From positions 1 through 20,519 of the IMG/VR virus record IMGVR_UViG_3300044858_001925: a DNA stretch of 20,519 bases. One strand, given 5' to 3'. A program made the position numbers and the translations under genes. The notes beneath the pieces are model-generated. The model was not told the DNA's origin. It saw nothing but the letters and a program-made list of their open reading frames with translations, and made no database searches. This stretch comes from a virus. Positions 1-7,882 of this stretch are shown here, piece by piece; position 1 is the first letter of the stretch; each line of letters begins with the position of its first letter.

Positions 1-123
1 GGTCACGATTTTAATTTCTATCTAGACTGGGATATCAACCGTGGTATCGTCAAGGAAATTTACGAGAATCCATTCCAAAAAGATGAACCACAAACAGATA
101 AAAAGATTTCAAGTAAGGGTTGA
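1..123 (+). CDS. 3' end of an unidentified protein
   Basis: The first frame is open from base 1 to a TGA at 121-123, giving the last 40 residues of a protein whose start lies outside the window. The segment begins GHDFNFYLDWDINRG and ends in a charged, lysine-rich tail (KKISSKG). No domain can be assigned from so short a piece. Its place directly upstream of primase, SSB and polymerase genes makes a replication protein such as a helicase likely, but that is inference from position only. It overlaps the start of the next gene by about 40 bases. Confidence 0.55.
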   Translation, partial: GHDFNFYLDWDINRGIVKEIYENPFQKDEPQTDKKISSKG

Positions 124-382
124 GTTTGCTGACGACTCTGGTATACCTAGATTAAAATACCAGTACGAAAGCATGCTTACTCACGATATGAGAAGCAAAG
201 GTTATGCTAGAGTCCTTGACATAGACACTAGTTTTTCGGTAGAATTTGACGGACAAACGTGGGTGTTCTTAATGACACTCTACGGAGTATACGTAGGAAA
301 GAAGAAGGCATGGCTATCAGAGGGTATAACGCAAGGAAAATTGATTCCACGCAATATGCGCCCAACCATATCAAGTCGGTAG
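83..382 (+). CDS. Small phage protein of unknown function
   Basis: A 100-residue protein if read from the ATG at 83. The frame also has a GTG/TTG-type start further upstream, but the ATG gives a sensible N-terminus (MNHKQIKRFQVRVEF) and a shorter overlap with the preceding gene. It alternates beta-like hydrophobic stretches (RFQVRVEF, FSVEFDGQTWVFLMTLYGVYVG) with charged turns, suggesting a small soluble alpha/beta protein. No catalytic motif is visible. It sits between the end of an unidentified gene and the primase gene, and its last 73 bases overlap the primase N-terminus in another frame. The ribosome binding site is weak, so translational coupling is likely. Function unknown. Confidence 0.6.
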   Translation: MNHKQIKRFQVRVEFADDSGIPRLKYQYESMLTHDMRSKGYARVLDIDTSFSVEFDGQTWVFLMTLYGVYVGKKKAWLSEGITQGKLIPRNMRPTISSR

Positions 383-1308
383 TAAAAGCTTTAGGTTTAG
401 ATGTAGTTGCGGAACCAGGCAATGAGGTTATGTTTTACTGCCCGTTTCATTCCAATAGACACACTGCAAGTTGTTGCATAAACAAATCATCAGGTGCATG
501 GCTATGCTTTAATCCATCATGTGGAGAGTCTGGAACATTAACTGAGCTAGTTAGACGTGTGCTACACAAGAATGACTTTGAAGCAATTAGATTTATTGCA
601 ACACAAGAGCAAGCCGCTCTTAATAATTTTGATGAGATTATGGCAGATATGTTTGAAGAAAAGCCAGACTTCGAAGAGTTTTCCCAAGAAACTTTAGATA
701 GACTTCATACAGATCTTTTAGCAAGCCAAAGCGCAAAAGACTATCTTAAATCAAGAAGTATTAATGAGGATTCTATGAACCATTTTGGATTAGGATACTC
801 TACTTCAATGAATATGGTTATTACTCCTGTGCATAGTCCAGACGGAACACCGATAGGTCTAGTGGGAAGATCAATCGAGGGCAAGTCATTTAAAAATAGT
901 ACCAACCTGCCTAAGAGCAAAACATTATTTAACGTTCATCGTGCAAAGAAAATTGGCGAGAATGTTATTGTGGTTGAATCCAACTTTGATGCAATTAGAA
1001 TACATCAAGCTGGGTTTCCAAATGTGGTAGCCGTCCTTGGCGGTATATTATCCACAGAACAGCAAAAGCTTTTAAATAGATATTTTAATAAAATAACTGT
1101 AATGACAGACGCAGATTTGGCTGGCAGAGAGCTAGGCTTAAGCATAGCCAGTAGATTAAAAAATAAAGACCTCTTGTGGGCTTCCTATGAATATGGTAAG
1201 ATATATCCACATGATGCAAAAGATGCTGGCGACATGACCGATGAGGAAATAAAGACCTGCATTAAAAATTCTGTATCCGACATTGAATACAGATCCTGGA
1301 ACTCGTGA
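310..1308 (+). CDS. dnaG: DnaG-type DNA primase (CHC2 zinc finger + Toprim)
   Basis: Makes RNA primers for replication. Numbered from the ATG at 310 (332 residues), the N-terminus carries a CHC2-type zinc site, C44-x2-H47 then C66-x4-C71. The Toprim core shows the acidic residue E223 in VVESNFDA and the D267-A-D269 metal pair in MTDADLAGRE, as in DnaG and phage primases. The protein is much shorter than bacterial DnaG (about 600 residues), and no C-terminal helicase-binding domain is obvious. An upstream GTG at 259 extends the frame by 17 residues, but the ATG at 310 has the better ribosome site (AGGAAAG, 295-301, eight bases away) and is preferred. Its stop codon overlaps the extended -10 of the promoter for the next gene. 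Confidence 0.9.
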   Translation: MAIRGYNARKIDSTQYAPNHIKSVVKALGLDVVAEPGNEVMFYCPFHSNRHTASCCINKSSGAWLCFNPSCGESGTLTELVRRVLHKNDFEAIRFIATQEQAALNNFDEIMADMFEEKPDFEEFSQETLDRLHTDLLASQSAKDYLKSRSINEDSMNHFGLGYSTSMNMVITPVHSPDGTPIGLVGRSIEGKSFKNSTNLPKSKTLFNVHRAKKIGENVIVVESNFDAIRIHQAGFPNVVAVLGGILSTEQQKLLNRYFNKITVMTDADLAGRELGLSIASRLKNKDLLWASYEYGKIYPHDAKDAGDMTDEEIKTCIKNSVSDIEYRSWNS

Positions 1309-1314
1309 TATAAT
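1306..1314 (+). promoter_or_regulatory. Extended -10 promoter for the SSB gene
   Basis: TGATATAAT is a perfect extended -10 (TGn plus TATAAT). It starts on the stop codon of the primase gene and predicts a transcript start near 1321, 42 bases before the SSB ATG, with AAGGAG at 1351-1356. Only a poorly spaced TTGAAT (1283-1288) could act as -35. SSB is needed in large amounts, which fits a dedicated promoter. Confidence 0.6.
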
Positions 1315-1362
1315 AAAAATACAGATGGATATATACCATCAACTACAAACAAGGAGATACAT

Positions 1363-2031
1363 ATGAGTATAGTAAAGGGTCTAAAGGACCTAAACAAAGC
1401 ACTAGATAAGCCGTCATATTCTGGCGGAGACGAAAACAAAGGCCGTTGGCTAAAAGTTGAAGACGGCGAAAGCGTAAAGATTAGATTCCTTCAGGAGCTT
1501 GATCCAGATTCACCAACATATAATGATAAGCTTGGTTGCGGATTTATCGCATTAGAGCACACTAACCCAAAGGATTATCGTCGCAAGGCTCTAGATACAA
1601 TGGAGTCAGAGGGACGTGACTGGGCAAACGAACAACATCGCAAGGATCCAAAGGCTGGCTGGAAGGCCAGGACCCGCCTATATATCAACGTCTTGGTAGA
1701 CGATGGTAAAGAAGAGCCATATGTTGCAATTCTTTCACAAGGTACAAGCGGTAAAACAATTACACCTACCTTAATTGAATACGCTGGCGAAATGGGAAGC
1801 ATTACTAACTTGATGTGGAGAATTAAGCGCAATGGTTCAAAGACAGACACAAGTTATACAATTATTCCATTAGCAAAAGACGAAACGCCATTTGATTTCA
1901 CTGCGCTAGAATTGTATGACCTAGAAAAAACAGCAGTACGCCACGTTACATATGCAGAGCAAGAAGCTTTCTATATGGGCGAAGGTGGAAATAATGAAGA
2001 GTCTACTTCTTCAAGTAGCATAGACTGGTAA
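1363..2031 (+). CDS. ssb: Single-stranded DNA-binding protein, gp32-like
   Basis: Coats single-stranded DNA at the replication fork. The 222-residue product starts with a basic segment (MSIVKGLKDLNKAL), has a beta-rich core with GESVKIRFL and RTRLYINVLV strands, and ends in an acidic/serine tail (NNEESTSSSSIDW). Such an acidic tail ending in an aromatic residue is typical of SSB proteins that recruit partners. The overall pattern matches phage gp32-like proteins rather than bacterial SSB. Strong ribosome site AAGGAG at 1351-1356. It lies between primase and polymerase and has its own promoter. Assignment rests on the fold-like pattern, tail and context, since this family has no catalytic signature. 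Confidence 0.8.
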   Translation: MSIVKGLKDLNKALDKPSYSGGDENKGRWLKVEDGESVKIRFLQELDPDSPTYNDKLGCGFIALEHTNPKDYRRKALDTMESEGRDWANEQHRKDPKAGWKARTRLYINVLVDDGKEEPYVAILSQGTSGKTITPTLIEYAGEMGSITNLMWRIKRNGSKTDTSYTIIPLAKDETPFDFTALELYDLEKTAVRHVTYAEQEAFYMGEGGNNEESTSSSSIDW

Positions 2032-2054
2032 TAGGTTAAGAGGCGGAGAGTTAA

Positions 2055-5000
2055 ATGAAATTTACACACTTACATGTGCATTCCTACTATTCTTTAATGG
2101 ATGGGCTTAACTCTCCCCTCGAACTTGTTCAAGCGGCAAAAGCGGCGGGACAAACAGCAATAGCAATTACAGATCACGGAACATTATCATCACACCGTGA
2201 AATGCAAATTGCGTGTAGAGAAGAAGGCATAAAGCCAATCCTTGGAGTAGAAGCATATATATCTCCAACAGATAGATTTGATAAGTCTTCTAAAACAGAT
2301 AAGTCTACTCAGGCATATAACCACATCATTCTGCTGGCGAAGAACAAAAAGGGATTAGAGAATATTAATGCTCTCCAAGAGCTTGCTTGGAACGAAGGCT
2401 TTTATCATAAGCCAAGAATTGACAGAGAAGTATTAGATCAATATAGCGAAGGCATCATTGTTTTAAGCGGATGTCTTAATGGATTAATTAGTAAGGCTAT
2501 CGATAGAGGCAGTCTCGATGAGGCTAGAACTCTACTTGAAGGATTTAAGAAGACCTTTGGCCCAGACTTTTATGTTGAGGTTCAATCACATAACCCTGAG
2601 CCAATTAATTCTGCCCTATTAGAATTAGCGGATGAACTTAAAATTAAGGCGGTGGCAACAGGAGATGCTCACTTTGCTAAAGAAGAAGATAGAGTATTAG
2701 AAGAAGCAATGCTCATATTATCAACATCTCCTAAGATGGATAAAGATGCTGACTTTGAGATGTCTAGACAGATTAAAGATATTAATGAAAGATTAAATTA
2801 CCTATATCCAGACCGTAGAATATCATTTCAAGACTACAATTTATTTATCCAATCACGATCTGAAATTGAGGCTGACTTTAATAAAGCTGGAATTACTCGT
2901 ACAGATATATATGAGAATACAATTGAGATTACAGACAAGGTTAAGGAATATGACTTTAACAGCGGCTTAGACCTTCTCCCAGTACCGAAGACGGATGCCG
3001 ACGAGAAACTGGCTCAGATGGCCTCTGAAGGCCTTAAAGGGCTAGGTCTGGCAGAGTCTCAAGTTTACATTGATAGGCTTAATGAAGAGTTATCTGTGAT
3101 TAAAGATAAGTCATTTGCATCCTACTTCTTAGTTGTTGCAGATATGATTAACTGGGCTAAAGAAAATAATATTATGGTTGGCCCTGGCCGTGGTTCCGCA
3201 GCTGGATCTTTAGTTTGTTATACATTAGGAATTACTGATGTGGACCCAATAAAGTATGATTTACTGTTCTTCCGTTTTATTAATCCAGAACGTAATGACT
3301 TTCCAGATATTGATACGGACTTTGAAGACCGTCGTCGTAAAGAAGTTAAAGATTATTTAAAGAAGAAGTTTAAGCACGTTGCGTCTATTTCTACATACAC
3401 TTACTTTAAAGATAAGGGTGTAATTAGAGATGCTGCTCGTGTATTCATGGTTCCACTTTCAGATGTTAACCGTGCAATGAAATCTATTGATACTTTTGAA
3501 GACTTTGTTGAGTCACCAAATACTAAGGAGTTTAGAACCAAATACCCTGAAGTCTTGTGGCTTGCAGATAGACTTCGTGGAAGAATTAGATCTGTTGGGG
3601 TACACGCTGCAGGTGTTGTAGTTGCAAAAGATGATTTAAGAAAATATGCTCCTGTTGAATCAAGAGCGGACGCAAGCGATTTAGTATCAGGTAGAATTCC
3701 TGTCGTCGCATACGATATGGATACGGTTGCAGATATAGGTCTTATTAAGCTAGATGCACTAGGTCTTAAGACTTTATCTGTGATCTCAGATACACTTGCT
3801 TCGATTAAAAAGCGCTCAGGCAAAGATATTAATCTTTCAGAGTTGACACTTGACGATCCCGATGTTTATAAAGTTCTAAGCGAAGGGTATACAAAGGGAG
3901 TATTTCAAGCAGAAGCAACCCCATATACTAATTTGCTAATCAAGATGGGTGTAGATAAGTTTGAAGACCTTGCTGCATCAAATGCATTAGTTCGTCCAGG
4001 AGCCATGAATACAGTGGGTGCTTCTTATATTAAGCGTAAACACGGTAATGAAGCAGTCCAGTTTATTCATCCAATTATGAAGCCTTTTACCGAGAATACA
4101 TATGGTGTTATTATATATCAGGAGCAGGTTATGCAGGCATGCGTACACCTGGGCGGTATGACTTGGTCAGAGGCTGATAAGGTCCGCAAGATTATTGGAA
4201 AGAAGAAAGATGCAAAAGAGTTTGACCAATTCAAAGATAGGTTTATTGCTGGGGCTTCAAAACACATTTCTAAGAAGCAAGCCGAAACGCTCTGGCATAC
4301 TTTTGAAGCGCATGCTGGTTATTCTTTTAACCGCTCCCATGCTGTTGCTTACTCTATGCTTAGTTATTATACTGCTTGGCTTAAGTTTTATTATCCACTT
4401 GAGTTCATGTTTTCGATTCTTAAAAACGAAAATGACAAGGACAAAAGAACAGAGTATCTGATTGAGGCTAAGAGATTAAAGTTAAGTATTAAGCTTCCAC
4501 ATATCAATGAGTCTGATGTATTCTTTTCTTTAAAGGAAGACTCGATTAGATTTGGTCTCGGAGAAGTAAAGTTTATTTCAGATAGTATTGCAAACAAAAT
4601 TATTGACCAGAGACCGTTTGCTTCTTACTCAGAGTTTATTGACAAGGCTTCTAAAAAGGGTAGCGGAATAAATAGCCGTGCTATCTCTGCTTTAAATGCA
4701 ATCGGTGGAGCGGCATTCCCAGACAATCCTAGAAGCGGAAATGAAAAGGATAGTTACTACGAGTATTTAGGTATACCTACATTTAACCTAGAGGGAATTC
4801 CACCACGCATTAAATCACAGGCAAGACCTATTGAAGAGTTTGAAGACCTCGGATCATTTGTTATGTTTGGTATGGTTAAATCAATTAAGCGTGGTAATGG
4901 TTGGGCACGTATAGAATTAGTAGATGAAACTGGATCTATTGGTCTATTCCATACGGAGCAGACTCAGATAGAGACAGGACAGATGTATTTTATCCTTGTA

Positions 5001-5324
5001 GGTGATAACAGAATTGCTCGTTATGTAAAGGTTAGCGATATTGATCCATCTGGGTCTAATTCATTTGTAGATTACCTGTATAAAAAGCAATACGATCTTG
5101 ACGAAGACGAGTATATTGTAGTAGACTTTACTCCGTATGTAACAAAAGCTGGAAAAACAATGAGTCATATAGTTCTTTCAAACGCACAAAAAGAATTAAC
5201 TAGAGCAATTGCTTTCCCCACAATGTATAAAATGTCCCTTGCTAAAATGCGAGAAGGAATGAAATGTAAGGTTGTTCTATCTACTTTAGATGATGGAACT
5301 TTAATGGTAAAGGAAATAAAATGA
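2055..5324 (+). CDS. dnaE: DNA polymerase III alpha subunit, DnaE-type replicase
   Basis: The phage's replicative polymerase (1089 residues; bacterial DnaE is about 1160). The N-terminal PHP domain keeps the usual metal ligands: H7 and H9 (HLHVHS), D40-H41 (ITDHG), E66, H90 (YNHI), C140 (LSGC), D204 and H206 (GDAHF). The family-C core shows PGRGSAAGS, the catalytic pair D418/D420 in PDIDTDF and the third aspartate D567 in KLDALGLKTL. Thumb and finger motifs such as YQEQVMQACV, EADKVRKIIGKK and HAGYSFNRSHAVAYS follow. A C-terminal OB-fold is suggested by FVMFGMVKSI...WARIELVDETGSIGLF near residues 935-975. No clamp, loader or DnaQ is in the window. The intact PHP site suggests built-in proofreading. 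Ribosome site GGCGGAGAG; the stop overlaps the next ATG by four bases. Confidence 0.96.
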   Translation: MKFTHLHVHSYYSLMDGLNSPLELVQAAKAAGQTAIAITDHGTLSSHREMQIACREEGIKPILGVEAYISPTDRFDKSSKTDKSTQAYNHIILLAKNKKGLENINALQELAWNEGFYHKPRIDREVLDQYSEGIIVLSGCLNGLISKAIDRGSLDEARTLLEGFKKTFGPDFYVEVQSHNPEPINSALLELADELKIKAVATGDAHFAKEEDRVLEEAMLILSTSPKMDKDADFEMSRQIKDINERLNYLYPDRRISFQDYNLFIQSRSEIEADFNKAGITRTDIYENTIEITDKVKEYDFNSGLDLLPVPKTDADEKLAQMASEGLKGLGLAESQVYIDRLNEELSVIKDKSFASYFLVVADMINWAKENNIMVGPGRGSAAGSLVCYTLGITDVDPIKYDLLFFRFINPERNDFPDIDTDFEDRRRKEVKDYLKKKFKHVASISTYTYFKDKGVIRDAARVFMVPLSDVNRAMKSIDTFEDFVESPNTKEFRTKYPEVLWLADRLRGRIRSVGVHAAGVVVAKDDLRKYAPVESRADASDLVSGRIPVVAYDMDTVADIGLIKLDALGLKTLSVISDTLASIKKRSGKDINLSELTLDDPDVYKVLSEGYTKGVFQAEATPYTNLLIKMGVDKFEDLAASNALVRPGAMNTVGASYIKRKHGNEAVQFIHPIMKPFTENTYGVIIYQEQVMQACVHLGGMTWSEADKVRKIIGKKKDAKEFDQFKDRFIAGASKHISKKQAETLWHTFEAHAGYSFNRSHAVAYSMLSYYTAWLKFYYPLEFMFSILKNENDKDKRTEYLIEAKRLKLSIKLPHINESDVFFSLKEDSIRFGLGEVKFISDSIANKIIDQRPFASYSEFIDKASKKGSGINSRAISALNAIGGAAFPDNPRSGNEKDSYYEYLGIPTFNLEGIPPRIKSQARPIEEFEDLGSFVMFGMVKSIKRGNGWARIELVDETGSIGLFHTEQTQIETGQMYFILVGDNRIARYVKVSDIDPSGSNSFVDYLYKKQYDLDEDEYIVVDFTPYVTKAGKTMSHIVLSNAQKELTRAIAFPTMYKMSLAKMREGMKCKVVLSTLDDGTLMVKEIK

Positions 5325-5605
5325 CAGAAGAAGTGCAGCACGACATTAATCAAATACAGGCTTCACTAACTGCAAGCAAGGTTCTTGTTGCAATTCTTGA
5401 GACCCTCGGTGAAGTTAGAGTAGAAACAAAAACATTGGTAGGAGCGGAAAATAAAGACAAAGAGCTCATTGTAGATTACGATGAGAATGGACCATCTTTT
5501 ATTTTTAGACTTCCACGCCCAGGTGATTTTGAATTTAATGCAGATCTAATTGAAGAAGCAAATATAACTCAAGAAGACACGGATCTAATTAATGACTTCG
5601 AATAA
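5321..5605 (+). CDS. Acidic protein of unknown function
   Basis: A 94-residue acidic protein starting in an ATGA overlap with the polymerase stop, so probably translationally coupled to it. The first half is predicted helical (INQIQASLTASKVLVAILETLG). A beta-like middle follows (VRVETKTLV, ELIVDYDENGPSFIFRL), then an acidic tail rich in E and D. No known motif is recognised. Its position between polymerase and a nucleotide pyrophosphatase suggests a role near replication, but this is context only. Confidence 0.7.
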   Translation: MTEEVQHDINQIQASLTASKVLVAILETLGEVRVETKTLVGAENKDKELIVDYDENGPSFIFRLPRPGDFEFNADLIEEANITQEDTDLINDFE

Positions 5606-5939
5606 TTTAGTTACGGAATACGGACTAGACGCCCTAGCAGCCATATTACACGAAACAGCAAAAGAAAAAGGGTTTTGGGAGCCTCCGTATTCTTATGACA
5701 AGATAGGAAGCAAACTTGCTTTAGTACATTCAGAAGTTACAGAGGTATTAGAGGCTATTAGAAAAAATAAAGGCTCTGAAGAAATTGTAGAAGAGATAGC
5801 AGATGTATTAATTAGAACTTTAGATATTTATGCTGCTTTAAGAAATAAAGATGAGGTACAACACAGCCTTGATGAGATACTAGAGGCTAAAATTAATAAA
5901 AATAAAGAACGACCAAAGCTTCACGGCAATTTATTTTAA
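5592..5939 (+). CDS. mazG: MazG-like nucleoside triphosphate pyrophosphatase
   Basis: Probably hydrolyses (d)NTPs to monophosphates and pyrophosphate, cleaning or reshaping the nucleotide pool; phage MazG proteins have also been linked to lowering host (p)ppGpp. The 115-residue protein carries the all-alpha MazG magnesium motifs: E48-x2-E51 in LVHSEVTEVLEAIR and E68-x2-D71 in VEEIADVLIRTLD. The C-terminus has the RPKLHG segment seen in small MazG-like enzymes. It is single-domain, unlike E. coli MazG, which has two. It overlaps the previous gene by 14 bases, and its stop codon abuts the promoter of the recombinase gene. The exact substrate cannot be read from sequence. Confidence 0.88.
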   Translation: MTSNNLVTEYGLDALAAILHETAKEKGFWEPPYSYDKIGSKLALVHSEVTEVLEAIRKNKGSEEIVEEIADVLIRTLDIYAALRNKDEVQHSLDEILEAKINKNKERPKLHGNLF

Positions 5940-5948
5940 TGCTATACT
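5940..5948 (+). promoter_or_regulatory. Extended -10 promoter for the recombinase gene
   Basis: TGCTATACT forms an extended -10 just after the MazG stop codon. No good -35 is seen. The predicted start near 5955 leaves a 14-base leader with GAGAGAG ahead of the ATG at 5969. The same TGCTATAnT string occurs at 14232 and 14894. Confidence 0.55.
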
Positions 5949-5968
5949 ATAAAAAAGAGAGAGTATAA

Positions 5969-6973
5969 ATGAGCGTAGATATCGATAACATATTAGCAAA
6001 GCTAGACCCTAAAACAAGAGCAAGAGTTCAATCTGCACAGGATGTACAAGTTGAAAAACAACTTACTCCAAGTATTGGACTAAACTTTGCATTACGTGGG
6101 GGGTTAGGATACGGTAGGCAAGTACTTGTATGGGGCAACAAGTCCGCTGGTAAATCTTCTTTTTGCTTACAAATGATCGCTCTTGCACAAAAAGAAGGTA
6201 AGACCTGTGCTTGGATTGATGCAGAAGCATCGTACGATCAGTCTTGGGCCGAGCAACTAGGAGTAGATTCATCTTCCCTTATTTACTCTCCTGCAAAAAC
6301 CGTTAATGATATGGTTGATGTAGCTACCAAGTTAATGGATGCAGGTGTTGATCTTATTGTTGTAGACTCTATCTCTGCATTACTTCCTGCTATTTATTTT
6401 GAAAAAGACGGAAATGAAATGAAGGATTTGCAAGATACAAAGCAAATCGGCGCTGAAGCAAAGGATATGACCCACGCAGTCAAGATGTTAAATTATGCAA
6501 ACAAAAACACACTACTTGTTCTCATCTCACAACAACGAAATCAATTTGGATCTATGCATGCTAGTCACATCCCCACGGGCGGCATGGCTGTCAAGTTCTT
6601 CTCTTCCACAGTTATCAAACTCTGGTCTTCTGAAGCTGAGGCTAATGCTATCAAAGCTGGCATTAAAGTTGGCGACAAAATTATTGAACAAAGAGTTGGC
6701 AGGCCAGTTAACTGGATTGTTGATTACAACAAGCTCGGCCCCCCAAATTTATCGGGACAATACGACTTCTACTACCAAGGGAGTGTTCTTGGTGTAGACA
6801 GTGTCGGAGAAACTTTAGACGTTGCAGAAATGTGCGGCATAGTAGAAAAAGGTGGAGCATGGTATACAGTAAATGGAGAACGTTTTCAAGGACGTGCAAA
6901 GGCTGTAGCATACTTAAAGGAAAATCAAGATGTTGTAGACAAATTAATAGGAGAAATAAATGCCAAACATTAA
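5969..6973 (+). CDS. recA: RecA/UvsX-like recombinase
   Basis: ATP-dependent strand-exchange protein for recombination-dependent replication and repair. In the 334-residue product, Walker A is GNKSAGKS (residues 56-63), where RecA has GPESSGKT. Walker B is LIVVD (129-133), followed by SISALLP. The motif LISQQRNQFGSM and the glycine-rich PTGGMAVKFFSS match the RecA strand and DNA-binding L2 region. It lacks the long C-terminal extension of bacterial RecA and is closest in style to phage UvsX/RecA. It has its own promoter and overlaps the following zinc-ribbon gene by 14 bases. It likely acts with the SSB, the Cas4-like nuclease and the RuvC-like resolvase encoded nearby. Confidence 0.93.
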   Translation: MSVDIDNILAKLDPKTRARVQSAQDVQVEKQLTPSIGLNFALRGGLGYGRQVLVWGNKSAGKSSFCLQMIALAQKEGKTCAWIDAEASYDQSWAEQLGVDSSSLIYSPAKTVNDMVDVATKLMDAGVDLIVVDSISALLPAIYFEKDGNEMKDLQDTKQIGAEAKDMTHAVKMLNYANKNTLLVLISQQRNQFGSMHASHIPTGGMAVKFFSSTVIKLWSSEAEANAIKAGIKVGDKIIEQRVGRPVNWIVDYNKLGPPNLSGQYDFYYQGSVLGVDSVGETLDVAEMCGIVEKGGAWYTVNGERFQGRAKAVAYLKENQDVVDKLIGEINAKH

Positions 6974-7148
6974 TGAGTTTCTTAATAAACCAGAGCGCAT
7001 CTTCCCTTCGGAGCTTGAAAGAATAGGCGGAGTAAAGCCTTGCAGTAAGTGTGACAAAGATTCTACAGAGTATTTTTGGGATGCATCTACAACAACTATA
7101 TCCTGGGAATGCCCTGACGGACATAAAAACTCTTACTCGGTGGGATAA
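6960..7148 (+). CDS. Small zinc-ribbon protein
   Basis: A 62-residue protein with one probable zinc site, PCSKCDK (C-x2-C) and ECPDGHKN (C-x3-H), about 20 residues apart, framing a short beta-hairpin. Such ribbons bind nucleic acid or proteins. It begins inside the end of the recombinase gene in another frame and ends one base into the next ATG (TAATG), so the three genes are probably co-translated. ATG with AGGAGAAATAA just upstream. No specific function can be named. Confidence 0.75.
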   Translation: MPNINEFLNKPERIFPSELERIGGVKPCSKCDKDSTEYFWDASTTTISWECPDGHKNSYSVG

Positions 7149-7450
7149 TGTCAGAAAGATCAGAAGTAAAACGTGACGGGGCCAAGGCTCAAAAGAATAG
7201 CGGAAGAGGAGATTATCAAAAGGGTGATGCTCAATGGAAGCAATTCCTTGTAGATTATAAAGAGGCTGGAACATCCTTTACTTTAAACAAAGATAACTGG
7301 GCAAAGATATGCACGGATACTTTTAAAGTAAATAGAGATATGTATCCAGCATTAAAGATTATTATAGGAGCAGAGTCTAAGGTTAGACTAGGCATTATTG
7401 AGTGGTCAGTTCTTGAAGAGCTGATCCAGTTTTATGAGGAGAACCACTAG
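7148..7450 (+). CDS. Small PD-(D/E)XK-like protein, possible nuclease
   Basis: A 100-residue protein with a glycine-rich, basic N-terminus (KAQKNSGRGDYQKGDA) followed by FLVDYKE. The spacing D27 ... D36-x-K38 resembles the PD-(D/E)XK nuclease core found in Hjc-type resolvases and VRR-NUC-like proteins, and the GRGDYQKGD turn fits the approach to the first acidic residue. The rest is helical, with FTLNKDNWAKICTDTF and a final LGIIEWSVLEELIQF. Placement next to the recombinase supports a DNA-processing role. Family assignment is by motif only and a degenerate, non-catalytic copy is possible. Confidence 0.65.
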   Translation: MSERSEVKRDGAKAQKNSGRGDYQKGDAQWKQFLVDYKEAGTSFTLNKDNWAKICTDTFKVNRDMYPALKIIIGAESKVRLGIIEWSVLEELIQFYEENH

Positions 7451-7557
7451 TGGAACTATTTTTAATTTGCGGTATTGCAATAGGATTTTTGATCGGCTAC
7501 CCACTGGGTTTATTTATAGACAAACTAGATAAGGATATTAAAAATGACGCAAGATAA
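7450..7557 (+). CDS. Small single-pass membrane protein (35 aa)
   Basis: Starts at GTG 7450, overlapping the previous stop by one base (TAGTG). It encodes a hydrophobic helix (LFLICGIAIGFLIGYPLGLFI) with glycines spaced as in packed transmembrane helices, then a charged tail (DKLDKDIKNDAR). It ends 14 bases inside the next gene. The tight overlap at both ends and the clean membrane-plus-tail layout support a real gene. Function unknown. Confidence 0.55.
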   Translation: MELFLICGIAIGFLIGYPLGLFIDKLDKDIKNDAR

Positions 7558-7882
7558 AAATACTCTTGAGCTAATCAGCGAAATAACAGAGTTTAATGAT
7601 CTTCATGAGTTTATGAAGGATGAGCACTTAGATAAAGCTTTGGCGATTGTTGTAAAGCTTCTTATGAACCCCGATGTGCCTTCGGCAAAGGCTCCTATGC
7701 TTATTATGGAACTACAGGCTATGTCAACTAAGTTTGCAGTAATGTCTTCTATCTATTCAACTATTGCTAAGGATAAAGCGGGCACAGTAAATAACAATAA
7801 AAAGAACGTGTATTATTCAGCAAAGGAGTCTATAGACAAACTTGTAGATGCGCTTAAGTATGTTGTTAGGTATAACTCATGA
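7544..7882 (+). CDS. Helical phage protein of unknown function
   Basis: A 112-residue, largely alpha-helical soluble protein. Recognisable segments are NDLHEFMKDEHLDKALAIVVKLL, a short PDVPSAKAP turn, a long helix LIMELQAMSTKFAVMSSIYSTI, and a C-terminal KKNVYYSAKESIDKLVDALKYVV. The look is that of a conserved phage hypothetical protein, but I cannot give a named family or function. It overlaps the preceding small membrane protein and the following secreted protein (ATGA), so it is part of the same translational unit. Confidence 0.75.
   Translation: MTQDKNTLELISEITEFNDLHEFMKDEHLDKALAIVVKLLMNPDVPSAKAPMLIMELQAMSTKFAVMSSIYSTIAKDKAGTVNNNKKNVYYSAKESIDKLVDALKYVVRYNS

Noticed and set aside
259-309. 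GTG start at 259 for the primase
   Set aside because: It has no ribosome site and adds residues from the middle of the upstream gene. The ATG at 310 has AGGAAAG at good distance.
3401-3823. 140-codon open frame on the - strand
   Set aside because: It is opposite the polymerase core motifs and rich in S, T and L, as mirror frames usually are.
6708-7274. 188-codon open frame on the - strand
   Set aside because: It lies opposite the recombinase end and the next two genes, has an implausible Cys/Leu/His-rich composition, and no promoter or ribosome site. It is a shadow of the + strand genes.
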